A stretch of DNA of 14,076 nt from positions 1 through 14,076 of the forward strand of contig JBFWXZ010000073.1 in assembly GCA_050186955.1 (NCBI GenBank). Direction: 5' to 3'. Positions 1 through 5,759 of this stretch are shown in pieces. The stretch is from JACKJP01 sp050186955 (GTDB taxonomy: Bacteria; Pseudomonadota; Alphaproteobacteria; Rhizobiales; Tepidamorphaceae). Position 1 is the stretch's first letter; every line of letters starts with the position of its first letter. The position numbers and the translations under genes were made by a program. The notes beneath the pieces are model-generated. The model ran no database searches. It had not been told where the DNA came from and saw only the letters and a program-made list of their open reading frames with translations.

Positions 1-141
1 GTCGACCGACTGGATGGTGCGCGGCCCGCGCGCCGCGGCAGCCTGAACCTGGGCTTGGGCCTGAACCTGGGCGATGACGCCCTCCGCCGTCAGATCGTCG
101 ACGGCGTCCGCTGCCGGACCGGGTGTCGCTGTCTTGGTCAT
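1..141 (-). CDS. Probable IclR-family transcriptional regulator, N-terminal fragment
   Basis: This gene starts at an ATG at 139-141 on the minus strand and runs off the left edge, so only 47 residues are visible. AGGCGGGAA directly precedes the start and can act as ribosome binding site. The visible protein has an acidic and alanine-rich leader, a low-complexity Gln/Ala/Val stretch (about residues 25-37), and ends in RGPRTIQSVD. In the IclR family the DNA-binding domain typically opens with a sequence like (G)IQSVDRAL, so this ending is a good but short match. If correct, the protein is a winged-helix regulator with a ligand-binding C-terminal domain outside the window. It is divergent from the BLUF gene, and IclR proteins often bind their own divergent promoter region. 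The family call rests on about eight residues and is an inference; reading the sequence beyond the edge would settle it. Confidence 0.5.
   Translation of the reverse strand, partial: MTKTATPGPAADAVDDLTAEGVIAQVQAQAQVQAAAARGPRTIQSVD
42..72. repeat. Two tandem copies of a 13-base unit
   Basis: The 13-mer CCTGAACCTGGGC occurs at 42-54 and again at 60-72, an 18-base period. It lies inside the N-terminal fragment of the probable IclR-type gene and encodes its Gln/Ala/Val-rich linker. A multiple-of-three period means that copy-number change would keep the reading frame. Confidence 0.7.
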
Positions 142-390
142 TTCCCGCCTTTTGGCGCGTTTCGCTTCCCTTGCCCGCAAGTCAACAAGAGAGCCGCGCT
201 CCTGTCAACTCGATTCCACATTATCGAAGTCAATTTGATATTATGAAATTTATGTGCAACTGCACAACCGAACTTTCCGCGCGGAAAGATGATCCGATCG
301 CCTGGCTATTGCGTTGCAGCACAACGGATTGCGCCGCTTTCGAGGGGCGCACGGCGACATTTGCGATATAAAGGGGCGGGAGAAAAGCCG
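142..390. promoter_or_regulatory. Divergent intergenic region between the IclR-like gene and the BLUF gene
   Basis: These 249 bases separate two divergent starts. The part from about 200 to 270 is clearly richer in A and T than the rest of the window, as expected of promoter DNA. On the minus strand a possible -35/-10 pair is TTGTGC and CATAAT with a 16-base spacer, lying over the palindrome at 253-266. A second inverted repeat, CGTTG-CAGCA-CAACG, is at 312-326. Near the BLUF start there is GATATAAAGG at 365-374, followed by GGGGCGGGAG as a likely ribosome binding site. No promoter can be fixed from sequence alone. Confidence 0.4.
253..266. promoter_or_regulatory. Perfect palindrome, possible operator
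   Basis: TGTGCA-AC-TGCACA is a perfect 6-2-6 inverted repeat in the AT-richer part of the divergent gap. It overlaps a possible minus-strand promoter for the IclR-like gene, so a bound dimer could block it. A 14-base dyad of this kind suits a dimeric regulator. The neighbouring regulator is the obvious candidate, but nothing in the sequence proves this. Confidence 0.4.
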
Positions 391-825
391 ATGCGATATT
401 TGATCTATGTGAGCCAGGCGGCGAAACTGATGGGGGCTGACGAGCTCGCCGCCATCCTCGCCGCGAGCCGCGAGCACAACCGCGCCGACGGCATCACCGG
501 GCTGCTCGTCTACCGCTATTCGCCGGCGGAGCGGCGCGGCAACTTCATGCAGCTTCTCGAGGGCGACGGCGACAAGGTCGAGGCGGCCTTCGCGCGCATC
601 AGCGCCGACGACCGCCACCACACCAAGGTCGTGCTGGAGCGCGGCGAAATCGCCGCGCGCAACTTCGCCGACTGGTCGATGGGCTTCCGCGACGCCGCGG
701 CGGCCGATCTCGCGGGCTTCGACGGCTTCGCCGATCTCGGCTCGGACGCCTTCTGGGAGCGCGTCGGCGGCGGCCCAGTCGGCGGCGGCCTCGAGATGAT
801 GAAATCCTTCTACGAGGAGGGCTGA
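391..825 (+). CDS. Short BLUF-domain blue-light photoreceptor
   Basis: This 144-residue protein is a BLUF domain (flavin-based blue-light sensor) with a short tail. The domain fills about residues 1-100. The key residues are present: Tyr6 (in LIYVS), Asn30 (in HNRADGITG), Gln54 (in FMQLLEG), and Trp95 and Met97 (in FADWSMGF). These match AppA Tyr21, Asn45, Gln63, Trp104 and Met106, so FAD binding and photochemistry should be intact. There is no fused EAL, GGDEF or cyclase domain, so the output must pass through a partner protein or the C-terminal tail (about 101-144, Asp/Gly-rich, ending in KSFYEEG). The loop before Gln54 (YSPAERRGN) is longer than usual. I chose the ATG at 391 because it starts the first beta strand exactly and follows GGGGCGGGAG; an in-frame ATG at 289 would add residues unlike the family. 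The physiological target is unknown. Confidence 0.9.
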   Translation: MRYLIYVSQAAKLMGADELAAILAASREHNRADGITGLLVYRYSPAERRGNFMQLLEGDGDKVEAAFARISADDRHHTKVVLERGEIAARNFADWSMGFRDAAAADLAGFDGFADLGSDAFWERVGGGPVGGGLEMMKSFYEEG

Positions 826-833
826 ACGGCACG

Positions 834-847
834 CCCGCCTTCGCGGG
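834..847. terminator. GC hairpin just after the BLUF stop codon
   Basis: CCCGC-CTTC-GCGGG is a perfect 5-base-pair stem with a 4-base loop, starting 8 bases after the BLUF stop. No T-run follows, so it is at best a weak intrinsic terminator; it could also simply protect the 3' end of the mRNA. Confidence 0.3.
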
Positions 848-858
848 GACTGGATTCC

Positions 859-886
859 GGCGGCGAACCGACTATGTTCCGCCGCC
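859..886. other. Stem-loop ahead of prfC
   Basis: GGCGGCG (859-865) and CGCCGCC (880-886) can form a perfect 7-base-pair stem around a 14-base loop. The loop bases AA and TT could extend the stem past a single bulged C. The structure lies 34 bases upstream of the prfC start, within its probable leader. Its role is unknown; in GC-rich DNA such stems also arise by chance. Confidence 0.3.
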
Positions 887-920
887 TGTCACCAAAACCC
901 CGATAGACCGAAGACCGCCC

Positions 921-2537
921 ATGTCCGTCGAGACGACCATCAGCCGCGCCCCGAGCGACGCCGCGCCCGCCGATCCCGGCTCGTGGCGCGCCCGCCGCAC
1001 CTTCGCGATCATCTCGCATCCCGACGCCGGCAAGACGACGCTGACCGAGAAGCTGCTGGAAGCTTCCGGCGCGATCCGCCTCGCCGGCCACGTCCGCGCC
1101 CGCGGCGAGCGACGCCGCACCCGCTCGGACTGGATGGAGATCGAGCAGAAGCGCGGCATCTCCGTCACCTCCTCGGTGATGACCTTCGAGCGCGACGGCC
1201 TGACCTTCAACCTGCTCGACACGCCGGGCCACTCGGATTTCTCCGAGGACACCTACCGCACGCTGACCGCCGTCGATTCGGCGATCATGGTCATCGACGC
1301 CGCCAAGGGCATCGAGAGCCAGACCCGCAAGCTGTTCGAGGTCTGCCGGCTGCGCGACATCCCGATCATCGCCTTCATCAACAAGATCGACCGCGAGGCC
1401 CGCGACCCGCTTGAGCTGCTCGACGAGATCGCCGGCACCCTCGCCCTCGACGTCTCCCCCATCGTCTGGCCGCTCGGCATGGGCGTCGACTTCCGCGGCT
1501 GCGCCGACATCCGCAACAACCGCCTCATCGGCGTCGACGGCAAGCCGGGCGCCAGGCGCTGGGACGACACCGAGGCGATGATCGCCGACCCCGAGCTCAG
1601 CGCCGACCGGGTCTGCGGGCCGGCGCTGGAGGAACTCGACCTCGCCCGCGCGAGCCTGCCGGCCTTCGACCGCGAGGCCTTCCTCGAGGGCCATCTGACG
1701 CCGGTCTTCTTCGGCTCGGCGATCCGCGGCGTCGGCGTCTCCGAGCTGCTCGACGCCATCGGCGACTGGGCGCCGGGGCCGCGCCTGCAGCCGGCCAACC
1801 CCGAGCCCATCGACCCCGACGACGAGGCCGTCTCCGGCTTCGTCTTCAAGGTCCAGGCCAACATGGACCCCAACCACCGCGACCGCATCGCCTTCCTGCG
1901 GCTGTGCTCGGGCGCCTTCGAACGCGGCATGAAGCTGAAGAACGCCCGCACCGGCCGCGACCTCGCCATCGCCAACCCGGTCTTCTTCTTCGCCCAGGAG
2001 CGCGAGACGGCGGATCGCGCCGTCGCCGGCGACGTCGTCGGCATCCCCAATCACGGCACGCTGAGCGTCGGCGACACCCTGACCTCGGGCGCCGAGCGCC
2101 GCGTCACCGGCATTCCCAACTTCGCCCCCGAGATCATCCGCCGCGTCCGTCTCGCCGAGGCGATCAAGGCCAAGCAGCTCGGCAAGGCGCTGCACGACCT
2201 CGCCGAGGAGGGCGTCACCCAGGTGTTCCGTCCGATGATCGGCAGCGACTGGTTCGTCGGCGTCGTCGGCGCGCTGCAGCTCGATGTGCTGGCCTCGCGC
2301 ATCGCCGCCGAATATTCGGTGCCGATCTCGTTCGAATCCGCCGGCTACGAGACCGCCCGCTGGCTGGTCAGCGACGACCCCGCCGAGATCGCCCGCTTCG
2401 TCTCGCAGAACCGCTCGACCATGGCCGAGGACAAGAACGGCGAGCCTGTGCTGCTGGTGCGCAATTCCTGGGCCCTCGGCCGCGCCCAGGAGGACTGGCC
2501 GAAGATCACCTTCACGGCGACCCGCGAGCGCGCCTGA
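921..2537 (+). CDS. prfC: Peptide chain release factor 3 (RF3)
   Basis: RF3 is a cytoplasmic translational GTPase. It speeds the release of RF1 or RF2 from the ribosome after peptide release and takes part in quality control after mispairing. The G-domain motifs are all present: P-loop SHPDAGKTT (residues 32-40), switch I RGISVTSSV (78-86), DTPGH (100-104) and NKID (154-157). The segment SDWMEIEQKRGISV is typical of RF3 and separates it from EF-G. A beta-barrel domain follows from about 295, and the RF3-specific C-terminal domain ends with an LVRNSWALGRAQEDWP-type motif. At 538 residues the protein is slightly longer than the roughly 530 of E. coli RF3, owing to an N-terminal extension of about 15 residues. 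The ATG at 921 has only a weak ribosome binding site. The gene lies 95 bases after the BLUF gene; no functional link between them is evident. Confidence 0.96.
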   Translation: MSVETTISRAPSDAAPADPGSWRARRTFAIISHPDAGKTTLTEKLLEASGAIRLAGHVRARGERRRTRSDWMEIEQKRGISVTSSVMTFERDGLTFNLLDTPGHSDFSEDTYRTLTAVDSAIMVIDAAKGIESQTRKLFEVCRLRDIPIIAFINKIDREARDPLELLDEIAGTLALDVSPIVWPLGMGVDFRGCADIRNNRLIGVDGKPGARRWDDTEAMIADPELSADRVCGPALEELDLARASLPAFDREAFLEGHLTPVFFGSAIRGVGVSELLDAIGDWAPGPRLQPANPEPIDPDDEAVSGFVFKVQANMDPNHRDRIAFLRLCSGAFERGMKLKNARTGRDLAIANPVFFFAQERETADRAVAGDVVGIPNHGTLSVGDTLTSGAERRVTGIPNFAPEIIRRVRLAEAIKAKQLGKALHDLAEEGVTQVFRPMIGSDWFVGVVGALQLDVLASRIAAEYSVPISFESAGYETARWLVSDDPAEIARFVSQNRSTMAEDKNGEPVLLVRNSWALGRAQEDWPKITFTATRERA

Positions 2538-2814
2538 TCCTTCAGCAGCGGTCGGCGTGTAGAGCGATTCAGGGTTTGCTGGAAAACGTTCTGCCGGAGG
2601 AATTTTGCGGCAGGGTCGAGCAAGACGGCGAGGCGCGAACTATCCGTCCGCGCGAGCCGGCTTGCGACGGCAATGCCGCGAAAGGCCCCGGCCCTTCGGG
2701 TTTTCGGCTAAGCGGACGCCCAATTCGTCGAGCCGCTCGCCCGATGCAACGGCATCACGCGTCGCGTCTCTCCTGCCGGATCGCCTCGCCGGCCGTGAAA
2801 CAGAACCGTTTCCA
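2538..2814. other. Convergent intergenic gap holding a repeat element
   Basis: The gap lies between the 3' ends of prfC and glf. It holds no convincing gene on either strand. Its two ends are near-identical inverted copies of a repeat (listed separately). Between them are small dyads, such as CGGCA-A-TGCCG near 2669-2679 and GATGC-AACG-GCATC at 2743-2756. The latter is a 5-base-pair hairpin with a 4-base loop. A run GGCCCTTCGGGTTTT near 2690-2704 could form a short hairpin followed by Ts, but the stem is too weak to call a terminator. Confidence 0.6.
2560..2613 (+). repeat. Intergenic palindromic repeat, left copy
   Basis: The left copy begins TAGAGCGATTCAGGG and runs through GGAAAACGTTCTG. 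It ends in a hairpin: CTGCCG (2591-2596), an 11-base loop, then CGGCAG (2608-2613), a perfect 6-base-pair stem. The first 34 bases (2560-2593) match the reverse complement of 2801-2834 at 29 of 34 positions. The overall pattern (AGAGC, TTCAGG, TGGAAA, CGTTCTG, then a short dyad) resembles the short repeats scattered through intergenic regions in Hyphomicrobiales. That family link is recalled, not searched. Confidence 0.7.
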
Positions 2815-2834
2815 TCAAGCCCTGAACCGCTCTA
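2801..2834 (-). repeat. Intergenic palindromic repeat, right inverted copy, overlapping the glf 3' end
   Basis: On the minus strand this copy reads TAGAGCGGTTCAGGGCTTGA and on to GGTTCTG. It pairs with 2560-2593 as an inverted repeat with 29 of 34 bases identical. Bases 2815-2834 lie inside glf, so the repeat encodes its last residues (ERFRA) and its TGA stop. The hairpin end seen in the left copy is not preserved here. Confidence 0.7.
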
Positions 2835-3930
2835 GACGGGCGAACAGCGCCAGCGCGCCGCCGATCGCCTGGTCCATGTTGAGATACTGATAGCTCCCGA
2901 GCCGGCCGCCGAAGACGACGCGCCCGCGCCTGGCGAGCGCCGCATAGGCGTTGTAGAGCGCCGCGTTCTCCTTCGCCGGGATCGGGTAGTAGGGCTCCGT
3001 CTCGCCCGGCACGTGGGCGCAGGGATAGTCGCGGATCAGCGCGGTCCACGGCGAGGCCTCGCCGGTGATCGTCTTCGCCTCGGTCACCCGCGTATAGGGC
3101 CGCGCGTCGGGATAGTTGACGCTCGCCGCCGGCAGCGCCCGCGCCGCCCGCCTGTGCTCGGTCTCGAAGCGCACGCTGCGATAGGGCAGCGCCCCGAGCG
3201 AGCGGCCGAAATAGGCGTCGATCTCCCCGGTATGGATGACGGTGGTATCGCCCGGCTCGTCGCGCCCGGCCGGATAGGGCGTCTCGAGCTCGACGCGGAT
3301 ATTCGGATGGTCGAGCATGCGCGCCACCATCGCCGTGTAGCCGCCCTCGGGCATCGCCTGGTACGGGTCGGTGAAGTAGCGGTCGTCCTCGCCCGCCACC
3401 ACCGGCACCCGCGCCGAGACCGACGGCAGCAGCGTGTCGACCGGTCGCCCCCACTGCTTGTTCGAATAGCCCTCGAAGATCGTCGCGTAGACGAACGCGC
3501 CGAGCTCCCGCAGATTGGCGTCGGCATGGTCGCGGAGCTTCAGCACCGGCACCCGGGCGTCGCGCCCGTATTCGCCGACCAGCGCCGCGATCAGGGGTTC
3601 GGCGCGTTCCCCCAGCAGCGCCCGCATGCCGGTGACGTTGAACGGCACCGGCACGTGCCGCCCGTCGATTTCGGCGACCACCCGGTGCTCGTAGGGCGTC
3701 CATGTCGCGAAGCGCCGGACATAGTCCCAGACCTGCCGCGACGCGGTGTGGAAGATGTGCGGGCCGTAGAGCGGCTGCGTCAGGCCGTGCGGCCCGGTGA
3801 AGTCGTGGACATTGCCGGCGATGTGCCCGCGCCTTTCGAAGACGGTGACCGGCTCGCCGCGCTTAACGGCGATGCGCTCGGCGAGCGTCGCTCCGGTCAG
3901 CCCGGCACCGACGACGATCCAGCGCCTCAT
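2815..3930 (-). CDS. glf: UDP-galactopyranose mutase
   Basis: Glf is a cytoplasmic flavoenzyme that converts UDP-galactopyranose to UDP-galactofuranose, the donor for galactofuranose in surface polysaccharides. The 371-residue length fits the family. An FAD-binding Rossmann motif GAGLTG is at residues 8-13, and GPHIFHT is at 56-62. Residues line up one for one with those reported for the Klebsiella enzyme: Trp160 (SNKQW), Arg174, Tyr185 (DDRYF), Tyr314 (EPYYPIP), Arg343 (GGRLG) and Tyr349. The conserved arginine near 280 is Arg281 (PYTRVTEAK). Position 351 is Asn where Asp is usual (LNMDQAI versus LDMHQ), a mild substitution. The start ATG overlaps the stop of the upstream DUF707 gene as ATGA, so translation is probably coupled. 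The last residues (about ERFRA) and the stop codon come from an intergenic repeat. Confidence 0.94.
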   Translation of the reverse strand: MRRWIVVGAGLTGATLAERIAVKRGEPVTVFERRGHIAGNVHDFTGPHGLTQPLYGPHIFHTASRQVWDYVRRFATWTPYEHRVVAEIDGRHVPVPFNVTGMRALLGERAEPLIAALVGEYGRDARVPVLKLRDHADANLRELGAFVYATIFEGYSNKQWGRPVDTLLPSVSARVPVVAGEDDRYFTDPYQAMPEGGYTAMVARMLDHPNIRVELETPYPAGRDEPGDTTVIHTGEIDAYFGRSLGALPYRSVRFETEHRRAARALPAASVNYPDARPYTRVTEAKTITGEASPWTALIRDYPCAHVPGETEPYYPIPAKENAALYNAYAALARRGRVVFGGRLGSYQYLNMDQAIGGALALFARLERFRA

Positions 3931-4808
3931 GCCGGCTGCTCCGCCGGCACGGGAAGCGGCGACAGCGCCGGCCGGTGCGGCCATGCCCCCCGCCGGACGC
4001 CCTTGAGATAGCGCCGCCTGTCGCCGGCGGGCAGGTTGCGGCGATGGCGCAACGCGTGGCCGATCAGCGCCGCGGCGAGCCGCGGCCCGTTGCCGAACCG
4101 GCGGCCGCCCGCGCTCACCGCGCCATAGACGCAGGGCTGCGGAAAGCGCCTCAGCCCGAACCGCGCGAGCATTTCCCGCAGCTCCGAATTAGGGTCACTT
4201 CCCTCCTTGTAGAGCGCGCCGCTGCCGACGGGGCGCACATGCCGCATCGCGCAGGCGTCGAGGATGGCGGCGCGCCCGGCGGGCTCGCGCATCGTCCGCG
4301 TCCACACCGCGTCGAGCCCCCAGGCGAAGCGGCGCTCGCGAAACAGCGGTCGTATGCGCGCCAGATGGGCGGCGCTGAAGCAGGGCATCATCAGCTCGAT
4401 GAAATTCGAGAAGCGGAGCCGCATGCCGGGATCGCGCAGCGTCACCGCATGCGACCAGTGGCTGCCCGCCGACAGCGCCGGCTGGGCGATCTCCAGCGCG
4501 TGCTCGCGCATCAGCGCGAACATCGCGTTGATAGCCGGCGCGCTCGCCTCGATGTCGTCGTCGGGGATCCAGACATAGTCGTAGCGTTCGAGGATCGCCT
4601 GGTCGCCGGCGAGCAGGTCGTGGATGGCCTCGAACTTGCCGCCGTCGCGCCTGACGACGGCGATGGCCGGTCCCGGCGCCACTGGCGCTTCGCCGAAGGT
4701 CGAGAGGATGAGATCGAATTGCGGCTCGCCGCCCTCAAGGAACGTCTCGTGCAGCGACGAGGGCCCGGCGCGCACGATCACCAGATTGCGCGGGCCCAGC
4801 GCCGTCAT
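3927..4808 (-). CDS. DUF707-family protein, putative glycosyltransferase
   Basis: This 293-residue protein matches the DUF707 pattern as I know it: NLVIVRAG (residues 8-15), then FDLILSTFGE (31-40), YDYVWIPDDDIE (76-87), IAQPALSAGSHWSHAVTL (107-124), RFSNFIELMMPCFS (132-145) and AWGLDAVW (162-169). The strand ending in an acidic triplet, Asp83-Asp85, resembles the metal- and nucleotide-sugar-binding DXD motif of GT-A glycosyltransferases. No signal peptide or membrane segment is seen; the C-terminus is Arg/Pro-rich. The ATG at 4808 was chosen over one 33 bases upstream because it overlaps the upstream GT25 stop as ATGA, and because family members begin close to NLVIVRAG. Being coupled to both GT25 and glf, it probably acts in making the same galactofuranose-containing glycan, perhaps as a sugar transferase. 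The family has no established activity that I know of, so this is inference. Confidence 0.8.
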   Translation of the reverse strand: MTALGPRNLVIVRAGPSSLHETFLEGGEPQFDLILSTFGEAPVAPGPAIAVVRRDGGKFEAIHDLLAGDQAILERYDYVWIPDDDIEASAPAINAMFALMREHALEIAQPALSAGSHWSHAVTLRDPGMRLRFSNFIELMMPCFSAAHLARIRPLFRERRFAWGLDAVWTRTMREPAGRAAILDACAMRHVRPVGSGALYKEGSDPNSELREMLARFGLRRFPQPCVYGAVSAGGRRFGNGPRLAAALIGHALRHRRNLPAGDRRRYLKGVRRGAWPHRPALSPLPVPAEQPA

Positions 4809-5545
4809 CCGCCGCGGATCCGGTAGCGCAGGTTCCACCATGTCCGGCCGAGGGTGGTGCGAAGCCGGTGGAATTCGCGGGTCAGCTTGGCGGCGACGGT
4901 GGTCCGCCGGGGAATGCTGCGGGCGATGGTCGTCTCCAGCGCCGGCAGGTTGACGACCGGATAGGGCATGACCGCCATCTGCTCCAGCCCGTGGCGCCAG
5001 CTCGCGGCGAGATAGTGGTCGAGCGGCTCCACCCAGTGCTCGGCGGCGGCGATCAGCCTCGCCGCGCCCGCCGGGCCGACGACATAGCCGGTCGCCCCGA
5101 GCGGCCCGCGGTCGAGCCGCACCAGGCTGCGCCCGCCCGATAGCGGCGCGACGACGCGGTAGCCGGTCTCGAAGATGCCCATCAGCGTCACGAAGCCGTG
5201 CCGCCGGGCCGCCTCGCCGGCCTCCTTCATCACTTTCGCGAAATCCTCGCAGATGACCGCGTCGTCCTCGAAGACGACGAGCGTGTCGCCACTCTCAGCC
5301 GAAGCCTGCCAGGCGCGGTAGTGGCTGGCGAAGCAGCCGACCTCGCCGGGGCCGAGTTCGGCGCCCCAGAAGCGCCGGCAGCGCGCCTCGTCATAGTGCC
5401 CCGCCCCGGCGTCCGCGTCGGCATAGCCGTCGACGGCGTCGAGGAAGGAATGCGCAAGCCCCTGCGCCCGCATCTGCGCCTCCATGTGGGCGCGCCGCTC
5501 CTTCGAGCGCTTGAGATTGATGATGACGATGCGGATCGCTGACAC
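4805..5545 (-). CDS. Glycosyltransferase family 25 (LPS-type) protein
   Basis: This 246-residue protein has the layout of GT25 enzymes, which add galactose or glucose to lipooligosaccharide and related glycans. It opens with IRIVIINLKRSKERR (residues 4-18), followed by LGPGEVGCFASHYRAW (64-79) and VVFEDDAVI (90-98). In that last motif Glu93-Asp95 is the likely metal and sugar-nucleotide site. GATGYVVGPAGAARLI (150-165) and a C-terminal region with an aromatic and basic end follow. The start is a GTG at 5543-5545: no ATG precedes the first beta strand, and AGGAAA (plus-strand 5553-5558) sits just upstream as ribosome binding site. It is the first gene of a three-gene operon. Its stop overlaps the DUF707 start as ATGA. 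The acceptor and sugar cannot be told from sequence. Confidence 0.88.
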   Translation of the reverse strand: MSAIRIVIINLKRSKERRAHMEAQMRAQGLAHSFLDAVDGYADADAGAGHYDEARCRRFWGAELGPGEVGCFASHYRAWQASAESGDTLVVFEDDAVICEDFAKVMKEAGEAARRHGFVTLMGIFETGYRVVAPLSGGRSLVRLDRGPLGATGYVVGPAGAARLIAAAEHWVEPLDHYLAASWRHGLEQMAVMPYPVVNLPALETTIARSIPRRTTVAAKLTREFHRLRTTLGRTWWNLRYRIRGG

Positions 5546-5585
5546 GCGCGGCTTTCCTGTGGCGCCGGGCCTCGCCGGGCAGGAC

Positions 5586-5615
5586 CGAATAGCGGTCAAG
5601 GCCCGGAGATGGCAA
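5586..5615 (-). promoter_or_regulatory. Possible promoter for the GT25-DUF707-glf operon
   Basis: Read on the minus strand, TTGCCA (plus 5610-5615) and TATTCG (plus 5586-5591) are separated by 18 bases. The -35 matches the consensus at five of six bases, the -10 at only three. The predicted start would give a leader of about 35 bases ahead of the GTG. Confidence 0.3.
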
Positions 5616-5701
5616 CCGGGCAGCGTCGTTTTGTCCCTTTGACGGACGGCTCCCCGTGCACGATATCGCCGGCGTCCGCCACCGGCTGCCGCCGCACGCA
5701 G

Positions 5702-5731
5702 TTGCCGCAGGCGGAATCGCGGCACTATTAT
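5702..5731 (+). promoter_or_regulatory. Possible promoter for the FNR-type gene
   Basis: TTGCCG (5702-5707) and TATTAT (5726-5731) are separated by 18 bases. They match the sigma-70 consensus at four and five of six positions. Transcription would begin near 5738, about 20 bases before the start codon. No FNR box lies in the 214-base divergent gap, so autoregulation through such a box is not evident. Confidence 0.4.
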
Positions 5732-5759
5732 CGGCCGCGCATCGGAGAACAGCGGCGCG

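Noticed and set aside
235..248. TTGATATTATGAAA as a second FNR box, ahead of the BLUF gene
   Set aside because: Only the left half-site matches. The right half (TGAAA versus ATCAA) does not, and AT-rich DNA gives such half-sites often.
55..371. Small plus-strand frames over the left regulatory gap
   Set aside because: They have no ribosome binding site or recognisable sequence. They overlap the start of the divergent regulator and the promoter region.
810..2195. Long antisense frame across prfC
   Set aside because: It is opposite a clear RF3 gene and is Asp/Gly/Val/Ala-rich with no domain, as high-GC antisense frames usually are.
2685..2710. Intrinsic terminator between prfC and glf
   Set aside because: A short T-run follows a CCC/GGG stem, but the hairpin is only about three strong pairs plus wobbles.
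4806..4841. Upstream ATG for the DUF707 protein at 4841
   Set aside because: It would overlap the GT25 gene by 37 bases. The ATG at 4808 gives an ATGA overlap and fits the family's N-terminus.
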